NCBI GenBank assembly: GCA_003499715.1
Contig: DNSH01000128.1
Location: 1-19,611, forward strand
DNA: 19,611 bases
Source of the DNA: Candidatus Mesolinea sp.
GTDB taxonomy: Bacteria > Chloroflexota > Anaerolineae > Anaerolineales > Anaerolineaceae
Reading direction: 5' to 3'
The notes beneath the pieces are model-generated. The model was given only the letters and a program-made list of their open reading frames with translations. It searched no databases and was not told where the DNA came from. Shown here in pieces: positions 8,144-15,747 of the stretch. Every line of letters starts with the position of its first letter. The first letter of the stretch is position 1. The translations under genes were made by a program, and so were the position numbers.

Positions 8144-9025
8144 ATGCCCCACATAACCCAGCTTGATCAATCTCGTATTCACCTAAACGCGATCCTCGGT
8201 GAAGGTCCACTCTGGCATCCTAGGGAAGCCTGTTTGTATTGGTTGGATATCGAAGCGGGTTCATTGTTCAGATACTATCCTCAAAGTGATCAGGTCAACA
8301 CCTTTTCTTTAGGTAAACGCGCTGGGTGCTTCGCATTTCGTCAAAAAGGCGGTTTAATCATCGCTACTGAAAACGGATTAGCCTATTGGGATGAAAATAT
8401 GGGTCTGAGCGCCAACTTCGTCGATTTATACCCATTGGGCTCTGCTAATATGATGAATGACGGACGTGTGGATTCTGCTGGCCGCTTTTGGGTAGGCAGT
8501 AAAGGACCAACCGGGACCTCTTCTCTTTTCCGCATAGACCCCGATGGAAAGGTGACCACTATTCTAGAAGGGCTCACCATTTCTAACGGAATCGACTGGA
8601 GCCCCCATAACCGCTTTTGTTACTATGTCGACTCCGGTGCCGCTACGCTCCACCGCTATCGCTTCAACCCGGATGAAGGTTTACTATACGCACCCGAAGT
8701 ATTTTATCAGCCCCATGATGCAATCCGCTCATCAACGCCAGATGGACTCTGCGTAGACCAAGCTGGCAATATCTGGGTTGCGATTTGGGATGGCGGCTGT
8801 GTGTTACAGCTTTCACCGAAAGGTGAGGTGCTTCAGGAGGTGCGCTTGCCTGTCAGCCGCCCGACGTCACTTACTTTTGGTGGCGAAGATTTGCGTGATT
8901 TGTACATTACATCAGCTTCTACCGAGCTTAGCCCTAACGCGCTGGCTTCACAGCCCTTAGCCGGTGATCTCTTCCACATACGTACCCAAATTCCTGAGCG
9001 TCCGCCAAATTTCTATCGCGGGTAA
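8144..9025 (+). CDS. SMP-30/gluconolactonase/LRE-family hydrolase
   Basis: A 293-residue six-bladed beta-propeller of the SMP-30/gluconolactonase family: cytosolic metal-dependent lactonases that often open sugar-acid lactones. The metal ligands can be placed by comparison with human SMP30: Glu20 in LGEGPLWHP, Asn105 in MNDGRVD, Asn148 in ISNGIDWS and Asp200 in TPDGLCVD. FWVGSKG (115-121), YYVDSG (160-165) and IWVAIWDGG are further family-like blade sequences. There is no signal peptide. AGGT lies about seven bases before the ATG. It is a single gene, divergent from the polysaccharide block and convergent with typA (9-nt gap). The true substrate cannot be read from sequence; gluconolactone, other aldonolactones or an unrelated lactone are all possible. 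Confidence 0.88.
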   Translation: MPHITQLDQSRIHLNAILGEGPLWHPREACLYWLDIEAGSLFRYYPQSDQVNTFSLGKRAGCFAFRQKGGLIIATENGLAYWDENMGLSANFVDLYPLGSANMMNDGRVDSAGRFWVGSKGPTGTSSLFRIDPDGKVTTILEGLTISNGIDWSPHNRFCYYVDSGAATLHRYRFNPDEGLLYAPEVFYQPHDAIRSSTPDGLCVDQAGNIWVAIWDGGCVLQLSPKGEVLQEVRLPVSRPTSLTFGGEDLRDLYITSASTELSPNALASQPLAGDLFHIRTQIPERPPNFYRG

Positions 9026-9033
9026 ATTTACCC
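9020..9033. repeat. Perfect 14-bp palindrome at the convergent gene junction
   Basis: GGGTAAATTTACCC is its own reverse complement and covers the stop codon of the SMP-30-family gene, two bases short of the typA stop (9035-9037). It has no loop and no T-run, so it is a poor terminator. It may be a binding site or chance. Confidence 0.5.
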
Positions 9034-9034
9034 T

Positions 9035-10891
9035 TCAATCGTCTTCTTCAATTTCGCCTGTTTTTTCGAAACGCAAGCGCTCGTGCGTCTCTAAGATGCG
9101 TTTACGCATACGCAAACTTTGCGGTGTTACTTCCAATAGCTCATCTGGACCAATATATTCGATCATTTCATCAAGGCTGAGCACCCGTGGAGGATTGAGT
9201 TTATCCTCCAAGTCGCGAATGGATTGCCGCATGTTAGTTAGGTGTTTCTTCTTTGCCACGTTGATGGATAAATCCTGTGGTCGTGGCGTTTCGCCGACGA
9301 TCATACCTTCATAAACAGGAACGCCTGGACCGACGAAAAGTTGACCCCGCTGCTCGGCATTCCTTAAGCCAAAAGTAGTCGTGACGCCAGTCTCCCGCGC
9401 AACGATTGAGCTGGCTTGCTTGATATCAATCGGTCCTTCTAACGGGCGAAGGCCAATATAGAATGAGTTCAACACACCTTTTCCGCGTGTGATCGTAAGA
9501 AACTTGTAACGGAAACCCAATAACCCACGGGTTGGCATTTCATAAGTCAGATGCACGGTATTATCAGGGTTATTGGTCATATTGGTCATCTTGCCGCGCC
9601 GCTGACCAAGTAGCTCCACAACGGCACCAACATACTCTGGATCAACATCCACGTGCACTTCCTCAAAAGGTTCGAGCTTTTTTCCGTCTTCATCGGTGAC
9701 AACGATTGCCTCAGGACGGGAAACCTGGAATTCGTAACCTTCGCGGCGCATCGTTTCGATGAGGATGCCTAAGTGCAATTCTCCTCTTCCGGAGACAAGA
9801 AAAACATCGTTTGCATCGGTTTGCTCCACACGCAAGGCAATGTTTGTGCGCAATTCATCCTGCAGTCTCTCCCACAGTTTGCGTGAGGTGCTCCACTTTC
9901 CCTCTTGACCAGAAAATGGTGAAGTGTTAACCCCAAATGTCATTTGCACCGTCGGCTGTTGCACTTTGATGACGGGTAACGCCACCGGATTTTCGAGATC
10001 AGCTAAAGTCTCTCCAATCTGGATATCTTTGAGGCCTCCAACTGTAATTATCTCGCCAGCTTCCACATGATCAACCAGCACCTTATCTAAGCCCTGGAAT
10101 GCATACACATAGCGCGCTTGTACCTTCTCAAGGCTGCCATCGTGTTTAATGCGTGCTAACATCTGCCCAGTGTTTAACGTTCCGGCATGAATACGTCCTA
10201 CGGCTGTAACTCCGCTGTATTCATCATAGCCAAGGTTGGTGACGAGCATTTGAAAAGGCGCCTCCAGATCTACCTTTGGCGTAGGAATATTATCTAATAT
10301 GCACATAAACAGAGCATGTAAATCATTGTCTAAGTTAGGTGTAAGCCCAGCTTTGCCTTCCAAGCCATTGGCATAGATAATCGGAAAATCTGTCAATTCA
10401 TCACTTGCGCCTAATTCCACAAACAGGTCAAAGGTGTTATTAATCGCGCTTTCAATATCGGCATCCTTTCGGTCCAATTTATTGATCACCACAATTGTTT
10501 TCAGGTTTTTAGCAATGGCTTGCTTGAGCACGAAGCGTGTTTGTGGTTTAGGTCCTTCAGCAGCATCTACCAAAAGGAGGACGCCATCCACCATGTTCAT
10601 AATACGCTCCACCTCCCCGCCAAAATCAGCATGACCGGGTGTATCGACGATATTGATTTTTACCAATTCGCCAGTTTTGGGGTTAGGTATGCTGATAGCA
10701 GTGTTTTTTGCTAAGATCGTAATTCCACGCTCCCGTTCTAGGTCGTTTGAATCCATAATGCGTTCTTGTACGCGCTGATTTTCGCGAAAAATCTTCGCTT
10801 GGCGCAGCATCGAGTCTATGAGTGTCGTTTTTCCATGGTCAACATGGGCAATAATAGCAATATTGCGTAGGTCAGTTCTTTCAGTAATCAA
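9035..10891 (-). CDS. typA: Translational GTPase TypA/BipA
   Basis: Ribosome-binding GTPase of the EF-G/LepA superfamily that helps ribosome assembly and stress or cold growth. At 618 residues it is full length. GTPase motifs are AHVDHGKTTL (G1, 15-24), RGITI (G2, 55-59), DTPGHADFGGEVERIM (G3, 83-98) and NKLD (G4, 137-140). Domains II, III and V follow, then the TypA-specific C-terminal domain ending near ITETHERL-like text with an acidic tail. The start is TTG at 10891: the codon just before it is an in-frame stop, no ATG lies between it and the G1 motif, and AAGAGGA sits four bases upstream. A strong terminator lies only about 25 bases before the start, leaving little space for a private promoter. 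Convergent with the SMP-30-family gene. Confidence 0.97.
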   Translation of the reverse strand: MITERTDLRNIAIIAHVDHGKTTLIDSMLRQAKIFRENQRVQERIMDSNDLERERGITILAKNTAISIPNPKTGELVKINIVDTPGHADFGGEVERIMNMVDGVLLLVDAAEGPKPQTRFVLKQAIAKNLKTIVVINKLDRKDADIESAINNTFDLFVELGASDELTDFPIIYANGLEGKAGLTPNLDNDLHALFMCILDNIPTPKVDLEAPFQMLVTNLGYDEYSGVTAVGRIHAGTLNTGQMLARIKHDGSLEKVQARYVYAFQGLDKVLVDHVEAGEIITVGGLKDIQIGETLADLENPVALPVIKVQQPTVQMTFGVNTSPFSGQEGKWSTSRKLWERLQDELRTNIALRVEQTDANDVFLVSGRGELHLGILIETMRREGYEFQVSRPEAIVVTDEDGKKLEPFEEVHVDVDPEYVGAVVELLGQRRGKMTNMTNNPDNTVHLTYEMPTRGLLGFRYKFLTITRGKGVLNSFYIGLRPLEGPIDIKQASSIVARETGVTTTFGLRNAEQRGQLFVGPGVPVYEGMIVGETPRPQDLSINVAKKKHLTNMRQSIRDLEDKLNPPRVLSLDEMIEYIGPDELLEVTPQSLRMRKRILETHERLRFEKTGEIEEDD

Positions 10892-10902
10892 TTAATCCTC
10901 TT
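10892..10902 (-). promoter_or_regulatory. Ribosome binding site that decides the TTG start of typA
   Basis: On the minus strand AAGAGGA (10896-10902) is followed by TTAA and then TTG. The TAA directly before the TTG is in frame, so no upstream start is possible, and the motif fixes the non-ATG start. Confidence 0.75.
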
Positions 10903-10911
10903 CTTACCATA

Positions 10912-10939
10912 AATAAAAAAACCCGGTTGCCCGGGTTTT
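10912..10939 (-). terminator. Strong intrinsic terminator after pdp
   Basis: Read on the minus strand, AAAACCCGG, loop GCAA, then CCGGGTTTT form a nine-bp GC-cored stem followed by a run of seven T and ATTT. It starts nine bases after the pdp stop (10948) and ends the rpmH-to-pdp operon. It also sits directly in front of typA. Confidence 0.9.
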
Positions 10940-10947
10940 GATTTTCA

Positions 10948-12255
10948 TCATAATCCTATCACACCATAAAAATACGGCGGTCGATCCACCCGGTCTTCAG
11001 TAATATCAATGGCATTTTTCAAGCGTTCTTTGGCTTGAATGAGCTTTTCATAATCATTGGCGTGAATGTCAAACACGGTTTGACCAGCCTCGATCGCATC
11101 TCCGATCTTGGCATAAACCATGATCCCCACGGCTGGATCGATTGGATCGCCTTTCTTTTCTCTACCGGCGCCTAATTGTACAGAGGTCTCGCCCACTTCT
11201 CGAGCGTTCACACTTTTCACCCAGCCGCTCTTTTCTGCTAAGACAGGCTCAATAAACTTAGCCTTTGGCAATTTGTCGAGGTTGTCAATGGTGCTCACGT
11301 CCCCGTGTTGTGCGATAACCAACTCTCGGAATTTGCGTAAACCACTGCCATCATGCATAGCTCGCTCTGCCATAGCTAAGCCTGTTTCTATATCAGATGC
11401 TTTCTGTCCCAAAATCAGCATATATGCAGCTAAGTGTAGACAGTGATAACGGTAATCATCAGGACCTTTGCCCTGCAGCATTTCAACCGCTTCTCTCAGC
11501 TCGAGGGCATTTCCGACTGCATTCCCCAGCGGTTGGTCCATAGGAGAAAGTACAGCAATCACCTGCCTGCCGCTGAGCTCCCCAATGGCAACCATTTCCT
11601 CAGCAAGTTCACGCGCCTTTTCTAACGTGGGCATAAAAGCCCCTTTACCAACCTTGACGTCCAAAACAATCGCATGTGCTCCTGCGGCGATCTTCTTGCT
11701 CATGATAGATGAAGCAATCAGAGGGATGGATTCTACAGTGCCGGTGACGTCCCGCAATGCATAGAGTTTGCCATCGGCTGGCGCTAAGTCTGCACTTTGA
11801 CCAGTCAAAACTATGCCAATCTCTTTGAGTTGCTGGATAAATTCTTCTGTGGTTAAGTCGAGCTTAATCCCGGGAATTGATTCCAGCTTGTCGATTGTTC
11901 CACCACTAAAACCTAAGCCACGACCAGACATTTTCCCGACCGGTAAACCGCAAGCAGCTACAAGCGGTGCAACGGTAAGGGTCGTTTTATCCCCAACACC
12001 ACCTGTGGAGTGCTTGTCTACGACGATAGGGGCTGCATCGTTGAGGTCTAGCGTCTCGCCAGAGTGCGCCATAGCTAACGTGAGATCGGTAGTCTCTTGA
12101 TGAGTCATCCCATTCAATGTAACCGCCATCGCAAAGGCTGCCATTTGATAATCAGGAATGCTACCTTGGGTATAACCTCGAATTAAGAATTCGAGCTCAT
12201 CTTTGGTCAGCGCAAGCTTATCCCGTTTTTTAATGATTAAATCGACAGCACGCAT
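10948..12255 (-). CDS. pdp: Pyrimidine-nucleoside (thymidine) phosphorylase
   Basis: Cleaves thymidine, and probably uridine, with phosphate to the free base and (deoxy)ribose-1-phosphate in nucleoside salvage. At 435 residues it matches the PyNP/thymidine phosphorylase family. The phosphate-binding segment KHSTGGVGDKTTL (81-93), the signature SGRGLGFSGGTIDKLES (110-126), QSADLAPADGKLYALRDVTG (153-172) and SSIMSKK (182-188) are intact. Lys81, His82, Arg168, Ser183 and Lys187 match the pyrimidine-binding residues known in the E. coli enzyme. The C-terminal alpha/beta domain is complete. I name it pdp because the length is like Bacillus PyNP; strict thymidine phosphorylase (deoA) is the alternative. 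It follows jag by 12 nt, with the AAGGT of its weak ribosome site overlapping the jag stop, and is the last gene of the rpmH operon before the terminator. Confidence 0.95.
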   Translation of the reverse strand: MRAVDLIIKKRDKLALTKDELEFLIRGYTQGSIPDYQMAAFAMAVTLNGMTHQETTDLTLAMAHSGETLDLNDAAPIVVDKHSTGGVGDKTTLTVAPLVAACGLPVGKMSGRGLGFSGGTIDKLESIPGIKLDLTTEEFIQQLKEIGIVLTGQSADLAPADGKLYALRDVTGTVESIPLIASSIMSKKIAAGAHAIVLDVKVGKGAFMPTLEKARELAEEMVAIGELSGRQVIAVLSPMDQPLGNAVGNALELREAVEMLQGKGPDDYRYHCLHLAAYMLILGQKASDIETGLAMAERAMHDGSGLRKFRELVIAQHGDVSTIDNLDKLPKAKFIEPVLAEKSGWVKSVNAREVGETSVQLGAGREKKGDPIDPAVGIMVYAKIGDAIEAGQTVFDIHANDYEKLIQAKERLKNAIDITEDRVDRPPYFYGVIGL

Positions 12256-12267
12256 TTACTTTTGACC

Positions 12268-13053
12268 TTATGATTGCTTTTGATCCTCAGCAGGATAAAC
12301 GCTTACCTTACGGTAAGGTTCCTCGCCCGTAGATTCAGTGTAAACTTTTGCGTTTTCCCGCAACGCCATGTGCACAATGCGGCGCTCATTCGGGGGCATA
12401 GGCTCCAAGACTTGCTTTCGACCGGTCTTTTCTACCTGATCTGCTGCCCGACGGGCTAACTTCCGCAATTCATTTTCTCGGCGCGTACGATAATGTTGTA
12501 CGTCTACTTGAATCGGGACCCAATGGTCCAGCTTATGCGCAACGATGAGGCTGAGGAGATATTGAAGCGCATTAAGCGTTTCTGCCTTGCGCCCGATGAG
12601 AAAACTTAAGTCTTCACCTTCGATATTCACCGATATCACAGGTTTTTCGTCCGCTTCAGTTTCGGCAAAACCGACACTCACACCAGCCTTAACTCCCATC
12701 TTTTCTAAAAGTTCAAGTGTTACCTCTTTGGCAACCTGTTGTTCAAACGAAATCTTTTCTTGAACAGTTTCTGGCGCGGGAATCTGTTTTACTTCCTTAA
12801 GTGTTTCTTCCACCAGAGGTTGTTGTACTGATTGATTTGACGCGGAGCCATTGTAAATCGAGCGGTTAGGATCCTTGACTGTCAGGCGAATACGTGCCTG
12901 GCGTGTGGCAAAATGAAAAATGTTGCGTTTGCCTTCATCCAACACTTCAATTTCCACATCATCTTTCGAGAGGCCCATTTCAGAAAGGCCTTTATCGATT
13001 GCTTCTTCAACAGTAGGTGCAATCACCTCTAAGGTTGTTTTATTTTCATTCAT
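12268..13053 (-). CDS. jag: RNA-binding protein Jag/KhpB (Jag_N, KH, R3H)
   Basis: Cytosolic RNA-binding protein usually encoded beside yidC and linked to cell-envelope control in Gram-positive bacteria. The 261 residues hold a Jag_N domain (about 5-58), a charged linker, a KH domain (about 108-185) and an R3H domain (about 191-253) with RRIVH (224-228) carrying its Arg and His. Two changes stand out. The KH loop reads LIGRKAETL, so the second glycine of GxxG is Ala157. The usual S/K-x-G-x-x-F-G-type turn of Jag_N reads GKRNIFHF. Both may weaken or alter RNA contact. The ATG at 13053 has GGTGG four bases upstream; the preceding TTG at 13056 is in frame but sits inside that spacing, so I exclude it. 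Gap to yidC is about 15 nt, in one operon. Confidence 0.93.
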   Translation of the reverse strand: MNENKTTLEVIAPTVEEAIDKGLSEMGLSKDDVEIEVLDEGKRNIFHFATRQARIRLTVKDPNRSIYNGSASNQSVQQPLVEETLKEVKQIPAPETVQEKISFEQQVAKEVTLELLEKMGVKAGVSVGFAETEADEKPVISVNIEGEDLSFLIGRKAETLNALQYLLSLIVAHKLDHWVPIQVDVQHYRTRRENELRKLARRAADQVEKTGRKQVLEPMPPNERRIVHMALRENAKVYTESTGEEPYRKVSVYPAEDQKQS

Positions 13054-13068
13054 CAATCCACCCCATTA

Positions 13069-13977
13069 TTACTTCTTCTTGCGTTTTTGCGGTGGTCGCT
13101 GTTGCTTCACAGCGGCGCGTGCAGAAGGCTTCGGTTCAGATTTCTTTGGTTCGGGGATTGGTTCGTCATCTGGGATTTCGAGCAATGATGCCGGCAAAGT
13201 TGATGCCGGTACCACAGCTGGCTTAGGCTTAATAAAGGGGAGTATTTTTGACCAATCCGTTGTTCCTTGAACCGAGTATTGAATAATTGTTGCAACATTG
13301 CTGGCTAAAAAGTAAAGCGCTAACCCGGAAGCAAGCGTGAAAGAAATCCAACCCATCAGCAAGGGCATATACAGATTCATGCTTTTTGTCATCGCAGCTG
13401 CCTGGTCGCCAGCTCCGCCAGAAGGTGGCGCCACCACCTTACCTTGAATCCAAGTTGTTAATACCACTAAGATCGTCAGAACCGGGATTCCAATCCCGCC
13501 GACCACGAGCCTTTCGGGTTGACCCAGATCCATCCACAGGAAGTGGTTTTGAACGGGCAAAATCTTGCTGGAATCCAAAAATGGATAAATCATGCGCTCC
13601 AACTTAATCAATTCCAATGGTGTTGCAGCCATGACCTTAATAATGCTCTGGTAAAGGCCCAGAATGATTGGAATTTGGATAAGAGATGGCAAGCAAGAAC
13701 CCGCTGGATTCACTTTGGCTTCGCGATAAAGCTTCATTCGCTCTTCGGCAAGCTTTTCGTGGTTATCTTTGTACTTTTCCATCATCTTTTTATAGCGTGG
13801 ACTGTTTTGCAGCTCAGTCATCGCACGCGTTTGCTTAATTTGCTTTGCTGTTAGGGGGTAAGTAACTAATTTAATCAACAAAGTAAATAAAATGATGGCA
13901 ATACCAAAATTTTTGACCCCGAGGGTTATTCCCAACAAAATATTTGTAAAGGGTTGAACAATAATTGTATCCCACAT
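13069..13977 (-). CDS. yidC: Membrane protein insertase YidC
   Basis: Inserts and folds inner-membrane proteins, alone or with SecYEG. The 302-residue protein has the five-helix YidC/Oxa1 core without the large E. coli-type periplasmic domain. TM segments lie near 22-42, 95-115, 160-182 and 205-240; the cytosolic helical hairpin (about 50-90) has the ERMKLYREAKVNP motif. The N-terminus MWDTIIVQP has no lipobox, unlike Firmicute SpoIIIJ. The C-terminus is proline-rich then very basic (KQQRPPQKRKKK), a feature known to aid ribosome binding. In TM1 the sequence LIKLVTYPL aligns with the LIRLVxxPL of characterised insertases, so the groove arginine is Lys36. AAGGA lies ten bases before the ATG. 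Flanked by the propeller lipoprotein (15-nt gap) and jag. Confidence 0.96.
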   Translation of the reverse strand: MWDTIIVQPFTNILLGITLGVKNFGIAIILFTLLIKLVTYPLTAKQIKQTRAMTELQNSPRYKKMMEKYKDNHEKLAEERMKLYREAKVNPAGSCLPSLIQIPIILGLYQSIIKVMAATPLELIKLERMIYPFLDSSKILPVQNHFLWMDLGQPERLVVGGIGIPVLTILVVLTTWIQGKVVAPPSGGAGDQAAAMTKSMNLYMPLLMGWISFTLASGLALYFLASNVATIIQYSVQGTTDWSKILPFIKPKPAVVPASTLPASLLEIPDDEPIPEPKKSEPKPSARAAVKQQRPPQKRKKK

Positions 13978-13992
13978 AACTTTATTTTCCTT

Positions 13993-15060
13993 TTATTTTC
14001 CGGGCGTAAATGACCAGACTAAATTACCGTTGAGATCATAGGCTTGAAGCAAGACATTGCCCTTTACACCAATGAAAATCTTATCGCCAGCAAGCACAGG
14101 TGTTGAATATACCTCTCCATCTACAGTGCGGGTCCAAACAGGAGCACGATCGCTCATATTGTAGACCGTTAGTGTGCCATCTTCGCGGACAACAACGAAA
14201 CTGCTCTCCAATGGAAGGATACCGGCTGTAACATTGCCGCCTGCGTCTAAAGCCCAGTTCACAGAACCATCATCAGGGTTTAATCCGAAAATCTTGCCGC
14301 TTTCATCCGTAAAAACAATGTTGCCATCGAACATCACCGGTGTTGCCCACACGCTGGATAATTCACCGTTGTTGTTGAATGCCCAGAGAATTTCCCCGCT
14401 TTGGCTGTCCACCGCAGTAAGCACCTTGCCCATGCTGCCCACGAACAATGCACCCCTCTCAGCATCGTAGTAAGGTGCGGAAACTAAAGCTCCATTTAGT
14501 TTGGTTTTCCAAAGGACATCACCTGTAGCGATATCTAGCGCAACCAAGTGATGATCCATCGAGCTAATGTAAACTACATCCTCGATAATTACAGGTTCTG
14601 CCATAAAGCCAAATTCACTGGAATAAGTCCACGCCAATGAACCATCAACGTTTAGGCAATACACGTTACGGTCAAGGTTCGGCGCGATGATGTATGTCCC
14701 ATCGGTGGCTGCTTTAGCTTCGAACCACCCTTTTGCTTCGCTAAAAATCCAATCTACAATGCCATTTTCAGACGAAAGACTCTGAAACCGATTGGCGAAA
14801 TCCCCAACATATACCTTTCCATCTGCTATCGTAGGAGGGGCGTAAAAAATGACTTGGGCTGATGCACTTTGGGGGTAGCGCCAAACTTCTGTACCTGCAG
14901 CAGCGTCGATTTTGTACACAAACTGCTGGTAAGAAACGTAGGCTGCCGATTCATCTGCGCTTACGCCAGGCGTACCATCAGCGCGTGGACCCATAGCACA
15001 ACCGCCTAACACTAAGGCGGTTAATGCCAGCATAAAGATTAATCCAAAATGTCTCTTCAT
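13993..15060 (-). CDS. PQQ-like eight-bladed beta-propeller lipoprotein in the yidD-yidC interval
   Basis: A predicted exported lipoprotein of 355 residues: basic MKRHFG, a hydrophobic core and the lipobox VLGGC with the lipidated Cys21. The mature part has eight repeats ending in aromatic blades with Trp at 60, 104, 144, 184, 226, 269, 309 and 349, a spacing of 40-44 residues, each near a DG, TG or SG turn (GTEVW, DGSLAW, TGDVLW, SGEILW, DGSVNW, NGNLVW). This is the PQQ-repeat/BamB-type fold; binding of PQQ itself is not indicated. The frame can be opened to 15246, but that start would overlap yidD, while the ATG at 15060 has GGAG four bases upstream and begins a clean signal peptide. It lies 13 nt after yidD and 15 nt before yidC in one operon, suggesting a role at the outer face of the membrane during protein insertion. 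Function is unknown. Confidence 0.85.
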   Translation of the reverse strand: MKRHFGLIFMLALTALVLGGCAMGPRADGTPGVSADESAAYVSYQQFVYKIDAAAGTEVWRYPQSASAQVIFYAPPTIADGKVYVGDFANRFQSLSSENGIVDWIFSEAKGWFEAKAATDGTYIIAPNLDRNVYCLNVDGSLAWTYSSEFGFMAEPVIIEDVVYISSMDHHLVALDIATGDVLWKTKLNGALVSAPYYDAERGALFVGSMGKVLTAVDSQSGEILWAFNNNGELSSVWATPVMFDGNIVFTDESGKIFGLNPDDGSVNWALDAGGNVTAGILPLESSFVVVREDGTLTVYNMSDRAPVWTRTVDGEVYSTPVLAGDKIFIGVKGNVLLQAYDLNGNLVWSFTPGK

Positions 15061-15073
15061 AATTCTCCATAAT

Positions 15074-15370
15074 TCATGGAACTGGATCGTAACCACCTTG
15101 GTTAAAAGGGTTACAACGCAAAATGCGTTTAAAAGCCATCCAGCTCCCTTTGATTGCACCATATTTATATACTGCCTGATAACCGTAATGTGAACAAGTT
15201 GGGTAGTAGCAGCAAGTATTAGGTGGCAGGGTTGGCGAAACAACAATCTGATACGCTCTGATAAGCAATAAGATTAACAGGCGCGGAAGGTTCTTCAGCG
15301 TGATGGGCAGATCCTTAAGTGGAGGATCAATATGGCTATGATCCGCTACCGGTATAGTTTGTTCCGTCAT
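15074..15370 (-). CDS. yidD: Membrane protein insertion efficiency factor YidD
   Basis: Small membrane-associated protein that helps YidC-dependent insertion. The family core is plain: [50 protein letters not shown] and the terminal GGYDPVP. At 98 residues it is longer than the usual 70-85 because about 25 polar residues precede the amphipathic [14 protein letters not shown] helix. No internal ATG offers a shorter start. The ATG at 15370 lies inside the end of rnpA (35-nt overlap) without a clear ribosome site, so coupled translation from rnpA is likely. Next gene downstream is the propeller lipoprotein. Confidence 0.93.
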   Translation of the reverse strand: MTEQTIPVADHSHIDPPLKDLPITLKNLPRLLILLLIRAYQIVVSPTLPPNTCCYYPTCSHYGYQAVYKYGAIKGSWMAFKRILRCNPFNQGGYDPVP

Positions 15371-15731
15371 CAGTTTGTTTATTGTTTATACCTGCCCACA
15401 CAAGCAGCTTCTGAAAAGACTGGTCAACCTCAGATGGGGTAGACTCTAATAGGTGCTTGCGAGCAACTACCAAGATATCAAAACCAGGTTTGATTTCTGC
15501 CCAAGATTGCGCTAAGCGCGCACGCAGGATACGCTTGCAGCGGTTACGCTGCACTGCGCCGCCAACAGCTTTACTCGCTAGCACAGCGGCACGGGAATAC
15601 GCAAGTCCATTTGGCAGGAACACCAAAGCCATCCGCTCGTCCGAAACGGACTGACCGCTCCGACGGATGGCTTGAATTTCCTGCGAGCTCTTGATGCGGG
15701 TTGTAGATTTGCGCAATGTTTTTGGGCACAA
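15336..15731 (-). CDS. rnpA: Ribonuclease P protein component
   Basis: Protein subunit of RNase P, which assists the catalytic RNA in cutting the 5' leader from pre-tRNAs. The 131-residue basic protein has the RNP signature [18 protein letters not shown] (54-71) with the RNR core, and an N-terminal [21 protein letters not shown] stretch matching the family's opening helix region. The upstream-most start is TTG at 15731, preceded by AGGT at four bases, 16 nt after the rpmH stop; no in-frame ATG lies before the conserved region, so a TTG start (this one or that at 15716) is needed. The last dozen codons overlap yidD. Position directly after rpmH is the classic arrangement. Confidence 0.93.
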   Translation of the reverse strand: MCPKTLRKSTTRIKSSQEIQAIRRSGQSVSDERMALVFLPNGLAYSRAAVLASKAVGGAVQRNRCKRILRARLAQSWAEIKPGFDILVVARKHLLESTPSEVDQSFQKLLVWAGINNKQTDDGTNYTGSGS

Positions 15732-15747
15732 TCAAACCTAACTTTTC

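Noticed and set aside
13519..13854. Plus-strand open frame of 111 codons opposite yidC
   Set aside because: Shadow of the conserved insertase; no family features.
15061..15246. Longer start for the propeller lipoprotein at 15246
   Set aside because: It would overlap most of yidD in another frame and bury the signal peptide; the ATG at 15060 has GGAG four bases upstream and a clean lipobox.
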